A stretch of 64,000 nt of DNA, taken from Acidisoma cellulosilyticum. Lineage in GTDB: Bacteria; Pseudomonadota; Alphaproteobacteria; Acetobacterales; Acetobacteraceae. The stretch spans positions 17,923 through 81,922 of the forward strand of contig NZ_JAESVA010000017.1 in NCBI RefSeq assembly GCF_020621385.1. The letters are read 5' to 3'. Below the pieces are notes generated by a model. That model was not told the DNA's origin. It worked only from the letters and a program-made list of their open reading frames with translations, and ran no database searches. Below are positions 24,896-34,121 of the stretch, piece after piece. Position numbers and translations under genes: made by a program. Position 1 is the first letter of the stretch, and every line of letters begins with the position of its first letter.

Positions 24896-26323
24896 TCAGG
24901 TCAGCCCTTCGGTAAAGCCAAAGAAAAGACCGTCCGGGTCATGCATCTGACGGAGGTCCTGCAGGCGCTGCCAGACCCCCGGACCGAAGGATTGCTCGGC
25001 ATAGTCCGGATGCCCGACGATATTCGTTTCGCCGACATAATGCGCAACGACGCTGGGTTGCAGCAGGGCCACGCATTCCTCGTGCCAGGCGAGATTCTCC
25101 GCGTCCTGGTCGGCGGAGTCCCACATCGTCCAAGGGCCGCCATACATCGGCCCGGTCGCGGAGAAGGCGGCATCCTTGGGCGTCGGCGGCGCGGCATCCG
25201 GCCCCGTATAGACGGAGAACAGAAACACGGTCTTCGCGGAAGGGGTGGTGATCAGATGATCCTTGACCGCCCGAACCGCCTCGACCAGCGGTGCGCGGTA
25301 AAACTGCGCATCCACCAGGCTGCGCAGATCGCTCGGCCAAAGCGCGCCCGAGGCGTCGAACAGCGCCTCGAACGTCGTCGGCTGGGCCACAAATTTTTGC
25401 AGGCATTGATCGATCGACGGAAAGCTGTCGAACAGGCGCAAAGTCTGAACGGCCTCCTCTGCCACGTCGGCGAACATCGTGGCCGTCACCAAAGCCAGCT
25501 TGCCATTGCTGGAGACAGCGCTCTCGGCCAGGTCAGCCGGCGCATGCACGACAAACAGGCTCAACTCGACACTGGGGGGAAGCTTGCGCACCAGCCCGTC
25601 CAACCAGCCCGCAAGCGCCTCAACCTGCTCATAGGGGTAGTAATACACGCTGCTGGTGATGGCTTTCGGCAAGGGATAAAGCGTGAGGTGATAGCGCAGC
25701 ACGACGCCGAAGAAGCCCGCTCCGGCACCGCGGGCGGCCCAGAAATAGTCCTGATTCTCAGTCGCGCTGGCCGTGATCCTGTCGCCCGCGGCGGTGATCA
25801 ACTCGATCGCCTTGACGCTGCCGACGCCGGGACCCCAGACGCCGTGATTCCAGGACATGCCGCCGGAGAGGAAATAGCCGCTGACCTTCACGCTGGGGCA
25901 ATGGCCCGTCGGGAAAGCGAGACCCTCGCGGTTGAGAGCGCTCTGAACCTCCCGGTTGGTGACGATGGGTTGGACCACGGCCGTCAGGGCCAAGGGATCG
26001 ACCGAAATAATTTTGTTGAGCTTGGTCAGGTCGATCAGCAGGCTGCCGCGGCGCAGCGACGTGCCGCACCAACTATGGCCACCGCCACGGACCGTCACTT
26101 TCAGCTTGACCGCGCGTGCGAATGTCACGGCGGCGGCGACATCGTCCTCATCCTCGACCTGGGCGATGATGGCGGGATGCCGCGCGGGGCGCAGTTTGTT
26201 CCACAGACCGCCGAAGACCGCGTCATCGAAACCCGGATCCGACGGCGTCAGAACGGCGCCCTTAAAGCCAAAATCCGCCTTCAGCTTGGCGGAATCAGGC
26301 GCCTCCGGGTCGTGATTGGCCAT
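24896..26323 (-). CDS. FAD-linked oxidase, berberine-bridge type
   Basis: A 475-residue flavoprotein of the FAD_binding_4/BBE class. The GGGHSWCG motif supplies the His that binds FAD covalently and a GHCPSV motif about 55 residues later supplies the Cys, so bicovalent FAD is likely. The C-terminal BBE segment is present. Such enzymes oxidise sugars or alcohols with oxygen. No signal peptide is seen. The substrate is unknown. Confidence 0.88.
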   Translation of the reverse strand: MANHDPEAPDSAKLKADFGFKGAVLTPSDPGFDDAVFGGLWNKLRPARHPAIIAQVEDEDDVAAAVTFARAVKLKVTVRGGGHSWCGTSLRRGSLLIDLTKLNKIISVDPLALTAVVQPIVTNREVQSALNREGLAFPTGHCPSVKVSGYFLSGGMSWNHGVWGPGVGSVKAIELITAAGDRITASATENQDYFWAARGAGAGFFGVVLRYHLTLYPLPKAITSSVYYYPYEQVEALAGWLDGLVRKLPPSVELSLFVVHAPADLAESAVSSNGKLALVTATMFADVAEEAVQTLRLFDSFPSIDQCLQKFVAQPTTFEALFDASGALWPSDLRSLVDAQFYRAPLVEAVRAVKDHLITTPSAKTVFLFSVYTGPDAAPPTPKDAAFSATGPMYGGPWTMWDSADQDAENLAWHEECVALLQPSVVAHYVGETNIVGHPDYAEQSFGPGVWQRLQDLRQMHDPDGLFFGFTEGLT

Positions 26324-26464
26324 CCGATTTTTTCCCTTTGGCCGGGCCGGCGCGGCCCCCCCACATTGTCGGGCATTTAACGCGGATCATCCGGAAAGCC
26401 ATAGGCCGGTTGTCTCAAATCGAGCGCAGGCGCTTCATCCTGCGTCTCGGCCGGGGTTTTCAGC

Positions 26465-26634
26465 CTAAACTCTGTCAGGTTTAGTTGGAAACACCCCCAA
26501 ATCTGTCGCCCGCGGCTTCATGCCGCGGGTCTACCCAGTTAGGCGCCAACACGGCGTCTGGGCGCCGCGCCGGGTAGGTCCGCGCAACGAGTGCGCGGAT
26601 GACGGATTATCTATTAAAACCTGACAGACTCTAA
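26465..26634. repeat. type B palindromic MITE-like element
   Basis: A 170-bp element bounded by CTAA on both sides. Ends (CTCTGTCAGGTTTAGTTGG and GAGTCTGTCAGGTTTTAA) are related to those of type A; the interior is different (CGCCCGCGG hairpin, GGGCGCC, CCGCGCAACGAGTGCGCGG). The right CTAA contains the stop codon of the minus-strand bestrophin gene. Confidence 0.85.
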
Positions 26635-27518
26635 GCCAGAATGCCCGCCTGCGGGGTGATCGGCGGCGGAATCTCCTCTGCGCCGATCGTCTGTAGCAGG
26701 TCGATTTCCAGCGTCCGGGTGATGGCCTTCATCGGTAAGTCATGCATGTTATTGCTGAACGGGTCTTCCAGATCGAGGCCGACCTCATTCAGGATCAGGA
26801 ACATGAAGCCGATCAGCGCCGAGCCCAGGGGCATGGCGAGCCCCAGCCCCTTCACCAGCCCAAGCGGCAGCATGACGCAATAGGCGCGGCTGAAGACCAA
26901 CGGCAGGGCGCTGTATTGGCGCGGCAGCGGCGTGTTCTTGATCCGCTCCAACCCGCCCTGCGCATCGACGACGGCGGCCAGCGTGCGGTCAAGATTGCCG
27001 ACAGCGACGGTATCGAGCTTGCCGCCCAGCCTGGCGGCGGCCAGTGCCCGGCCCATCGCGGCCTGGATCGCCATCGGCACGTTGGCGGCCTTGGCGCAGC
27101 TTTCGGCGAGGTCCGGCGGCAGATAGCTTGCCAGCGCATCCGCATTGGAAATGCGCAGCAGATGGCAGCGCAGCGTCAAGGCATAGGCGATCTGGCAACG
27201 GATCAGATGTTGCGCCAGCGCCGCGTCATCGATCTGCGCCAGGACGCCGCGGGCGAAGTTGCGGGAATTGTTGAGGATGGCACCCCAGAGCGTGCGCGCC
27301 TCCCACCAGCGCGCATAGGCCGCGTTGTTGCGGATGGTGAGGATGAGCGCGATGGCGCTGCCCAGCAAAGGCAGCGGCAGCAGCGGGATCGACAGCCAAT
27401 GCCAGTGCAGCCAAAGATAGGCGCAGGTTACGGCGACGTCGTAGCTGACCAGAATGCCAAGGGCGGCTGCGTTTTCGCGCAGCAGCCAGCCCATGTGAAT
27501 GCCGCGAGAGACGATCAT
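26631..27518 (-). CDS. bestrophin-like chloride channel family protein
   Basis: A 295-residue membrane protein of the bestrophin/YneE family: N-terminal membrane segments, the RNNAAYARWWEAR motif and the AMPLGSALIGFMFLILNEVG segment followed by an EDPF acidic cluster near the C-terminus. Bacterial members form pentameric ion channels. It lies 46 bases after bamB in the same direction and may be cotranscribed with it. Confidence 0.9.
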   Translation of the reverse strand: MIVSRGIHMGWLLRENAAALGILVSYDVAVTCAYLWLHWHWLSIPLLPLPLLGSAIALILTIRNNAAYARWWEARTLWGAILNNSRNFARGVLAQIDDAALAQHLIRCQIAYALTLRCHLLRISNADALASYLPPDLAESCAKAANVPMAIQAAMGRALAAARLGGKLDTVAVGNLDRTLAAVVDAQGGLERIKNTPLPRQYSALPLVFSRAYCVMLPLGLVKGLGLAMPLGSALIGFMFLILNEVGLDLEDPFSNNMHDLPMKAITRTLEIDLLQTIGAEEIPPPITPQAGILA

Positions 27519-27564
27519 GCGGCGTTCACTTTGCCCCGGGCGTTGCCGTCTTCGCCTGTGCCGG

Positions 27565-28944
27565 TCAGCCGAAGGCGATCAGGTCGCCGCTTTTCAGCGT
27601 CACCAGAATGCGACCGTCGGCCACGATAGGCGCGGCGGCGGCCGGCGAAGGCAGGTCGATCATCATGGTGACATCGCCGGTCACGGCATTCACCACGGCA
27701 AGGCGCTTGTCGTTGCTGGCCAGGAACAGGCTGTCGCCAGCGACGACCGGGCCCCACCAATAGATCGGATTGCGCAGCTTCTTCATGTTCTTGAAGGGCG
27801 GCATCTGATGCACCCACTTGACCTGGCCGGTGGTGGCGGAGAGTGCGGCCAGCTGCTGGTCGGTCGAGAGGGTGAACAGCCAGTCGCCCGCCAGGAACGG
27901 GGTCTGGTCCATGGCGAAGTCGCGTTCCCACAACCGCCGGCCGGTGGGCAGATCGATCGACACCACGATGCCGCCCAGGCTGCCTGCGAAGACGCGGCTT
28001 TGGTCGATCACCGGCATGCCGACGATGGCCGAAAGCTGGGAGAGGCCGCTGCCGGTGGCGCCCAGATTGTCCGACCACAGCACTTCGCCGCTTTCGGTAT
28101 TTAGCGTCAGCAGATCGCCCGAGCTGAAGCCCGCGACGACGACGCTGCCGGCGACGGCCGGCGCCGGCAGGCCCAGCACGCCGGTCTGCACGTTACGCGC
28201 CTCACGGGACCACAGGGTGCTCCCGTCGTGGATGTCGAGACCGACGATCGAGGCATCGATCAGGCTGACATAGATGTGGTTGCCGGCGACGGTCGGTGCG
28301 GTGCGCGCGGGCGAGCCGAGCGGCTTGCGCCAGCGAATATTGCCGTTTTTGGCGTCGAAACAGATGACCTCGCCGAAACCGGTCGCGGCATAGACAAGGC
28401 CGCCATCATAGCTGACACCGCCGCCGACATCGAAGCTGCGCGACCCCTTGGGGCGCACATAGGCACGCCAGATATTGTCGCCGGTCTTGAGGTCGAAGGC
28501 GCTGACTTGCCCATCCGCGCTCATGCTGAAGACCATGCCGTTCGCGACGACGGGCGGGTTGGGGATGCGGTGGCGATAGGCCGTGCCTTCACCGATATCG
28601 GCCGACCAGAGCTGGCTGATGTTGGCGCCGATGGTGCTGACGCCCGGATCATGCGCAGGATTGCCGCCCTGCTGCGCCCATTCCAGCCCGGCCACCGGCA
28701 CCGGCAGGGTCACAGCCTGGGTCAAGGTCGGGTCGACGACCAAGGCAGCGGACGAACTCAGGACATTGATGCGCGTGCCGGGCAGCGGCGGCGATTCGTT
28801 ACCGCCGAGGAAGCCGCAGGCGGTCAGCGCCAAGGGCAGGCCGAAGGCCGCGGCCCGGCCGAGCGCCTGACGGCGCGTCAGGACCGATCGGTCGGCCTCG
28901 GCGGCAGGGATAGAGCGGTCGGGTCGGGCAATCATGCGGCTCAT
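27565..28944 (-). CDS. bamB: BamB-like outer membrane assembly lipoprotein (PQQ propeller)
   Basis: A 459-residue beta-propeller protein. The N-terminus has an RRQ export motif and a lipobox (LALTACG), so it is a lipoprotein. Repeated blades with VxAFDxxTGxxxW sequences follow. BamB supports BAM-complex insertion of outer membrane proteins. The yfgM-like gene lies directly upstream; der (engA), which often follows in this order, is absent and a bestrophin gene stands there instead. Start at ATG 28944 or the ATG three codons later. Confidence 0.88.
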   Translation of the reverse strand: MSRMIARPDRSIPAAEADRSVLTRRQALGRAAAFGLPLALTACGFLGGNESPPLPGTRINVLSSSAALVVDPTLTQAVTLPVPVAGLEWAQQGGNPAHDPGVSTIGANISQLWSADIGEGTAYRHRIPNPPVVANGMVFSMSADGQVSAFDLKTGDNIWRAYVRPKGSRSFDVGGGVSYDGGLVYAATGFGEVICFDAKNGNIRWRKPLGSPARTAPTVAGNHIYVSLIDASIVGLDIHDGSTLWSREARNVQTGVLGLPAPAVAGSVVVAGFSSGDLLTLNTESGEVLWSDNLGATGSGLSQLSAIVGMPVIDQSRVFAGSLGGIVVSIDLPTGRRLWERDFAMDQTPFLAGDWLFTLSTDQQLAALSATTGQVKWVHQMPPFKNMKKLRNPIYWWGPVVAGDSLFLASNDKRLAVVNAVTGDVTMMIDLPSPAAAAPIVADGRILVTLKSGDLIAFG

Positions 28945-29050
28945 TCAGGAACGCCAATCTTTTCGAGGCTGACTACGAGAGGGGCAGCGTGGCGAAAGCA
29001 TGGCGCCTTCGCCCATGGATAGGGAGCATGGCGCCTTGCGCCCGGGGACA

Positions 29051-29722
29051 TCACTGTGCGGGCGGCGGCGCGCCGAGCGCCTGAGCCATGGCGTTGGCCA
29101 TGTTCCGCATATCGGTGGGCGTCGAAATATCGTCGGCGACCTGTTGCAGGGTCTTGATCGCCTGATCCTTGTGGCCGGTGCGGATGCTCAGCAGCGCCAG
29201 ATATTGCAGGGCGATCGGGCGCCAGGGGCTGCCGTCGGCGGCCAGCGATTCGAGCCGCGCCTGGATCAGCGAAGGCTCGGCGGTGTCGAGTTCGTGCGAG
29301 GCCCAGCCCAGCGTCGCGACCTGACGCAGCACGGTGTTGAGTTGGCCGTCATTGATCAGCCCATCCCAGATCGGCTCGGCATCCTTGAGATGGCCGGAAT
29401 CGGCCAGAAGGCTCGCCTGGTTGAGCTTGGCGAGCGTCGCATAGCCTTGCGGCGAGGACTGGGCGACCGCGCCGAAGGATTGGGCCAGGCGTTGGCGGTC
29501 GGCCGCCGATCCGCGCTGGCCGGCCTGTTCCATGACCGCCAGATAGGCCGAGGCCGCTTTGGCATTTTCCTGTCCGCGATGCCAGGACCAGACCTGCCAG
29601 CCGGCGACACCCAGAATAACGAGCACGACGACGCCGACGAGCAGGACCGCATAGCGGCGCGCGAAACGCGCGAGCCGCTCCGCCCGGAGATCCTCATCGA
29701 CTTCGTCGAAAATATCGACCAC
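29051..29722 (-). CDS. YfgM-like TPR membrane protein
   Basis: A 223-residue protein with an acidic N-terminus (VDIFDEVDEDLRAER), one membrane segment (about residues 24-44) and a periplasmic tetratricopeptide region. Start GTG 29722 is preceded by GGAGG at good spacing and matches the family start. YfgM is a SecYEG-associated factor. It precedes bamB by 106 bases in the same direction. Confidence 0.85.
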   Translation of the reverse strand: MVDIFDEVDEDLRAERLARFARRYAVLLVGVVVLVILGVAGWQVWSWHRGQENAKAASAYLAVMEQAGQRGSAADRQRLAQSFGAVAQSSPQGYATLAKLNQASLLADSGHLKDAEPIWDGLINDGQLNTVLRQVATLGWASHELDTAEPSLIQARLESLAADGSPWRPIALQYLALLSIRTGHKDQAIKTLQQVADDISTPTDMRNMANAMAQALGAPPPAQ

Positions 29723-29848
29723 GCTACGCCTCCGGCAAACCTCTTGAAATTGCGCCCCGCGAGGGGTTTTCCTCACCGGCCGCAAACGGGGCCGGACCAT
29801 AGCGGCGGCGTGAAGCGAGAGCAAACCTCAAGCGAAATTGGAGGCTGA

Positions 29849-30334
29849 ATGGCCGAAACCGTCTATGATTTCAGCCTCAGGACCCTTCAGGGAGAGGCTT
29901 TTCCGCTCGCCGCTTTACGCGGCCGGCCGCTGCTGATCGTCAATACCGCCTCCCAATGCGGATTCACGCCGCAATATGCCGGGCTGCAGGCGTTGCAGGT
30001 GACATGGGGCGGGCAGGACGGCGGCCTTGTCATCATCGGTGTGCCGAGCAATGATTTCGGCAATCAGGAGCCGGGCGAGGCGGCGGCGATCGGCGCGTTT
30101 TGCGAGAGCAATTACGGTGTCACCTTCGCCATGATGGAAAAATCCCATGTGAAAGGCGCGCAGGCGCATCCGCTGTTCCAATGGCTGGGCGAGCAGGCCG
30201 GGTTTCTGGGCAAGCCGCGATGGAATTTCTACAAATACCTGACGCGGCGCGACGGCAGCCTGGCCGAATGGTTTTCCAGCAAGACCGCCCCCGAGTCCCA
30301 GAAGCTGCAACGCGCTATCGAGGCTGTGATCTGA
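29849..30334 (+). CDS. glutathione peroxidase
   Basis: A 161-residue thioredoxin-fold peroxidase. Catalytic tetrad: C37 (ASQCGFT), the Gln in GNQEPG and the Trp/Asn of WNFYKYL. It reduces hydroperoxides using thioredoxin or glutathione. The aminotransferase gene follows after four bases, so the two are probably cotranscribed. Confidence 0.93.
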   Translation: MAETVYDFSLRTLQGEAFPLAALRGRPLLIVNTASQCGFTPQYAGLQALQVTWGGQDGGLVIIGVPSNDFGNQEPGEAAAIGAFCESNYGVTFAMMEKSHVKGAQAHPLFQWLGEQAGFLGKPRWNFYKYLTRRDGSLAEWFSSKTAPESQKLQRAIEAVI

Positions 30335-30338
30335 CGCT

Positions 30339-31673
30339 ATGAGCCATCTTCTGCATCGTGGGCTGCGCGATATTCCGCCGCAGGCGGTCTCCGCCCAAGG
30401 TTTGCTTGTCCGACTGGCCGATGGGCGGGAGATTATCGACGCCAGCGGCGGGGCCGCCGTCTCCTGTCTCGGCCATGGTCATCCGCGGGTCATCGCGGCC
30501 GTGCGGGACCAGGCGGAGACGCTCGCCTTCGCCTATAGCGGCTTCTTCACGACCGAGCCGGCGGAGGCCTTGGCTGAAACGCTGGTGGGCGCGGCGCCGG
30601 GCGGCCTGACCCATGCCTATTTCGTCTCAGGCGGGTCGGAGGCGAATGAGGCGGCGATCAAGCTGGCGCGGCAGTATTTCGTGGAAATCGGACAGCCTGA
30701 CCGCAGCCGTTTCATCGCCCGCCGGCAGAGCTATCACGGCAATACGCTGGGCGCGCTTTCGGCTGGCGGCAATATGGCAAGGCGGGCGCTGTATCAGCCG
30801 CTGCTGAGCGACGCCTTCAGCCATGTCTCGCCCGCCTATGCCTATCGCGGCCAGGGCTCAGACGAAAGCGAGGCCGATTACGTGGCACGTCTGGCGGCCG
30901 AGCTGGAGGCCGAATTTGTCCGGTTGGGGCCGCAGACGGTGGCCGCTTTCATCGCCGAACCCGTGGTGGGCGCAACCTTGGGTGCCGCGACGGCGCCCGC
31001 CGGGTATTTTCGGGCCGTGCGGGAGGTCTGCGACCGCCACGGCGCGCTGCTTCTGCTGGATGAGGTGATGTGCGGCATGGGCCGCACCGGCAAGCTGCAT
31101 GCGTGGGAGCAGGAAGGTGTGGCGCCCGATATTCAGATGATCGCCAAGGGCCTGGGCGGCGGCTATCAGCCTATCGGCGGCATTCTGATCCATGGCCGCA
31201 TCATCGCGGCCCTCGCCGATGGGTCCGGCGCTTTCGCCCATGGCCATACCTATCTGGCCCATGCGACGGCCTGCGCGGCGGCTTTGGCTGTGCAGCAGGT
31301 GATCGCGGAGGACGATCTGCTGGCCAACGTCCGCGCCATGGGCCATCGGCTGGATGAGCGGCTGCGCGCGCGCTTCGGCAATCACCCCCATATCGGCGAT
31401 GTGCGCGGGCGTGGGCTGTTCCAGGCGATCGAGCTGGTGGCGGACCGCGCCGGCAAAACCCCCTTCGACCCCGGTCTGCGTCTGCATGAGCGGATCAAGA
31501 CGGAAGCCTTCGCCCGCGGCATGGCCTGCTACCCGATGGGCGGGACCATCGACGGGCGCATGGGCGATCATGTTCTGCTCGCGCCGCCCTATATCGCGAC
31601 GGCCGCCGATATCGACCTTATCGTGGACATTCTGGGCGAGGCGGTGGATGCGGCGATCTGGTCGGTCGGCTAG
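30339..31673 (+). CDS. class III PLP-dependent aminotransferase
   Basis: A 444-residue enzyme with the class III signature (LLLDEVMCGMGRTGK) and the PLP lysine in IAKGLGGG. These transfer amino groups from omega-amino acids or polyamines to pyruvate or 2-oxoglutarate; the substrate is not evident. It is flanked by gpx upstream and a 51-residue membrane protein two bases downstream. Confidence 0.9.
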   Translation: MSHLLHRGLRDIPPQAVSAQGLLVRLADGREIIDASGGAAVSCLGHGHPRVIAAVRDQAETLAFAYSGFFTTEPAEALAETLVGAAPGGLTHAYFVSGGSEANEAAIKLARQYFVEIGQPDRSRFIARRQSYHGNTLGALSAGGNMARRALYQPLLSDAFSHVSPAYAYRGQGSDESEADYVARLAAELEAEFVRLGPQTVAAFIAEPVVGATLGAATAPAGYFRAVREVCDRHGALLLLDEVMCGMGRTGKLHAWEQEGVAPDIQMIAKGLGGGYQPIGGILIHGRIIAALADGSGAFAHGHTYLAHATACAAALAVQQVIAEDDLLANVRAMGHRLDERLRARFGNHPHIGDVRGRGLFQAIELVADRAGKTPFDPGLRLHERIKTEAFARGMACYPMGGTIDGRMGDHVLLAPPYIATAADIDLIVDILGEAVDAAIWSVG

Positions 31674-31675
31674 CC

Positions 31676-31831
31676 ATGATCCTCGCCATCATCATGCTGA
31701 TCATTCTGGCGAGCCTGATCGCCTTCTGGCGCGGCAGCCGTGCGGCGGTGCCACTTTTTCTGTTGGCGCTCATCATCACCGCCGTCGTCTTCTACCAGGA
31801 CATGACGACGCCTTTGACGATAAGCCTGTGA
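31676..31831 (+). CDS. DUF5993-like 51-residue membrane protein
   Basis: Two hydrophobic segments separated by a WRGSRAAV turn, ending FYQDMTTPLTISL. Small proteins of this type (DUF5993) are often encoded directly before dsbB, as here, which supports it as a real gene. The start is two bases after the aminotransferase stop. The function is unknown; a DsbB partner is a reasonable guess. Confidence 0.7.
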   Translation: MILAIIMLIILASLIAFWRGSRAAVPLFLLALIITAVVFYQDMTTPLTISL

Positions 31832-31839
31832 GGGTCGTG

Positions 31840-32397
31840 ATGGCGCGCCTGTATGTGCTGGCGAATGTCGCGACGGCCTGGTGCCTGGCGCTGGTGCTGC
31901 TGGCGGCCTTCGCGGCGCAGTTTTTGTCCGGTGAGCCGCCTTGTCCGCTTTGCCTGATGCAGCGCATCGCCATGATGATGGCGGCCCTCGGCCCGCTATC
32001 GGTCCTGGTCGCATCCGCACGCGGCGCCTTGTCATCGCGTGAGATCGCGGTGGGCGCGTCGATCGCGATCCTGGCGAGCCTGCTCGGCGCCTGTATCGCC
32101 ACGCGGCAGGTGCTGTTGCATATCCTGCCCGGCGATCCCGGCTTTGGCGCGCCGATGCTGGGCTATCACCTCTATACGTGGTGCCTTGTCGTCTTCGTCT
32201 GCACCATCCTGGCCGCTGCCCTTCAGCTTTGCGGCCTGACCTGGTTTCAGGGCCAAGCGCAGGGCGCGCCGGCTATCGCCCGGGTGACCGCGCTTCTGCT
32301 CGGGCTGGTGATCGTCGGCAATATTCTGTCCGTGATCGCCGAGGCCGGTTTCGCCTGGCACCTGCCGGACAATCCCACGCGGTATCTGCTGTTTTAG
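31840..32397 (+). CDS. dsbB: DsbB-like disulfide bond formation protein
   Basis: A 185-residue protein with four or more membrane segments and the quinone-linked CPLC pair (C35/C38). The second periplasmic loop (ILPGDPGFGAPMLGYHLYTW) has no cysteine pair of the kind E. coli DsbB uses to contact DsbA, so this is the variant form. ATG 31840 is preferred; GTG 31828 overlaps the stop of the preceding gene and is possible. Its TAG stop (32395-32397) lies in the left target site of repeat copy 4. Confidence 0.85.
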   Translation: MARLYVLANVATAWCLALVLLAAFAAQFLSGEPPCPLCLMQRIAMMMAALGPLSVLVASARGALSSREIAVGASIAILASLLGACIATRQVLLHILPGDPGFGAPMLGYHLYTWCLVVFVCTILAAALQLCGLTWFQGQAQGAPAIARVTALLLGLVIVGNILSVIAEAGFAWHLPDNPTRYLLF

Positions 32398-32556
32398 AGT
32401 TTGTCTGATTTTAACTGAAGCTTGTCCCTAATATCGTCATGCCCGGCGCCCGAGCCGGGCATCCATTCGTTGGGGCGCCCAAGGACTGGATGACCGGGTC
32501 AAGCCCGGCCATGACGGGGCAAGGGGTCGTTTCCACATAAACCTGACGGACTCTAG
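32394..32556 (+). repeat. type A palindromic MITE-like element, copy 4
   Basis: A 163-bp copy with TTAG on the left, containing the dsbB stop codon, and CTAG on the right. It directly abuts a type B copy. Confidence 0.9.
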
Positions 32557-32721
32557 GCGGTCAGGTTTGGTTGGAAACGCCCCCAAATTTGTCGCCCGCG
32601 GACTTGTTCCGCGGGTCTACCCCTGCGAACAGGCAAGCAGCCGTCTGGGCGCCGGGGCGGGTAGATCCGCGCAACACGTGCGCGGACGACCAATTATTTG
32701 TTAAAAGCTTGTAGACTCTAA
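32553..32721. repeat. type B palindromic MITE-like element, adjoining copy 4
   Basis: About 169 bp from the shared CTAG to CTAA 32718-32721, with the type B interior. The left end has lost part of the terminal repeat (GCGGTCAGG). The stretch from here to the dihydroorotase stop at 32802 contains a GC-rich palindrome (CCGGCATGAAGCCGG) and no gene. Confidence 0.8.
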
Positions 32722-32801
32722 GCGGTTGCCACCCGCCGTTTTGCATGGCGCGGCGGGTGGATGCCCGGCATGAAGCCGGGCAGGTCGCGCGCGCGGAAAT
32801 C

Positions 32802-34121
32802 CTAACCCGTAAAACTGACGAACTGGCCCTGCGGCTCGCCCAGAACCTCATCCTCGCGCATCACCGTGCGGCCACGGATGATGGTCGCGACCGGCCAGCC
32901 TTGGACCTTTGTGCCGACGAAGGGTGACCAGCCGCAGGGGCTGGCGATCCAGTCCTGCTCGATGGTGCGGGTCTTCTTCATGTCGACGATGGTGAAATCG
33001 GCGTCATAGCCACGCGCGATGCGGCCCTTGCCGAGGATGCCGTAGACCCGCGCCGGGCCGGCGCACATGAGGTCGGCCAGGCGCATCAGGGACAGCCGGC
33101 CGGCCGAGACATGGTCCAGCATCAGCGGCACGATGGTCTGCACGCCCGTGAGGCCGGCGGCGGTCGCCGGCCAGGGCTTTTCCTTATTGGCCTTCGCATG
33201 CGGCGCGTGATCCGACCCCACGACATCGACCATGCCGTCCCGCACCGCTGCCCAGGCCGCTTCCATATGCCGCTTGTCGCGGATCGGCGGGTTCATCACC
33301 GCATAAGGCCCGAGCCGGTCATAGGCATCCGGCGCCCATTGCGTGAGGTGGTTGAGCAGCACCTCCACCGTCGCGATGTCGCGGTAATCGGCCAGGTAAT
33401 CCAGCTCCTCGGCGGTCGAGACATGCAGGATATGGGCGGGGCGGCCGGTCTTGCGGGCGAGAGCCATCAGGCGGCGGGTGCCGAGGAAGGCGGCTTCCAC
33501 GTCGCGCCATTCCATGTGATTGGCATAGGGCATGCCCTCGTGGAACAGATCCTTCCGCTCCCGCAGGCGATATTCGTCCTCGGAATGATAAGCGACGCGG
33601 CGGCGGCCGCTGCGCATCACCTGCTCCAGAAGTTCGTCGGATTCGATGAGCAGGTCGCCGGTGCTGGACCCGGCGAAGACCTTCACGGCGCAGACGCTGT
33701 CTTCCAGCTCCAGCGCCGCCAGGTCAGGGATATTGTCGCGCGACGCGCCGACGTAAAGGCCGAGATCGCACCAGGAGCGGGTGGCGGCATAGTCTTTCTT
33801 CACCGCCAGCCGCTCGGCTGTGGTGATGGAGGGATTGCCGTTCGGCATGTCGAAGACGGCGGCGAGGCCACCGAGCACGGCCGCACGGGTACCGGAGGGG
33901 ATGGTCTCGACCTCGGGATTGTCGCGCAGATGGGTATGGGCGTCGATCAGGCCGGGCAGGACATGCAGGCCGGTCGCGTCGAAAACCTCCCCCGCTTCGG
34001 CATCCGCGCCAGGGGCGAGGGTGATGATACGGCCGAGGGCGACGCCGATATCGGCGCGCTCCAACCCCCAGGGAAGAACGACGGTGCCGCCGCGGATGAT
34101 GAGATCATAGATTGGTTTCAT
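32802..34121 (-). CDS. dihydroorotase-type cyclic amidohydrolase
   Basis: A 439-residue metal-dependent hydrolase. The HxH pair is H62/H64 (DAHTHLRD), the carboxylated lysine is in CAVKVFAGS, and the remaining ligands are in HILHVS and GSDHAPH. It closes the type I dihydroorotase or related hydantoinase/allantoinase fold; pyrimidine synthesis is the most likely job. The start overlaps the stop of the glycosyltransferase gene (ATGA). Confidence 0.85.
   Translation of the reverse strand: MKPIYDLIIRGGTVVLPWGLERADIGVALGRIITLAPGADAEAGEVFDATGLHVLPGLIDAHTHLRDNPEVETIPSGTRAAVLGGLAAVFDMPNGNPSITTAERLAVKKDYAATRSWCDLGLYVGASRDNIPDLAALELEDSVCAVKVFAGSSTGDLLIESDELLEQVMRSGRRRVAYHSEDEYRLRERKDLFHEGMPYANHMEWRDVEAAFLGTRRLMALARKTGRPAHILHVSTAEELDYLADYRDIATVEVLLNHLTQWAPDAYDRLGPYAVMNPPIRDKRHMEAAWAAVRDGMVDVVGSDHAPHAKANKEKPWPATAAGLTGVQTIVPLMLDHVSAGRLSLMRLADLMCAGPARVYGILGKGRIARGYDADFTIVDMKKTRTIEQDWIASPCGWSPFVGTKVQGWPVATIIRGRTVMREDEVLGEPQGQFVSFTG

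Noticed and set aside
24941..26380. Long plus-strand frame of 479 codons
   Set aside because: It is antisense to the flavoprotein oxidase, whose motifs and covalent FAD residues are clear; the plus-strand product is rich in Arg, Gly, Gln and His without a fold.
22234..32721. Repeated palindromes as a CRISPR array
   Set aside because: Copies are dispersed, about 160 bp long and without regular spacers or cas genes.
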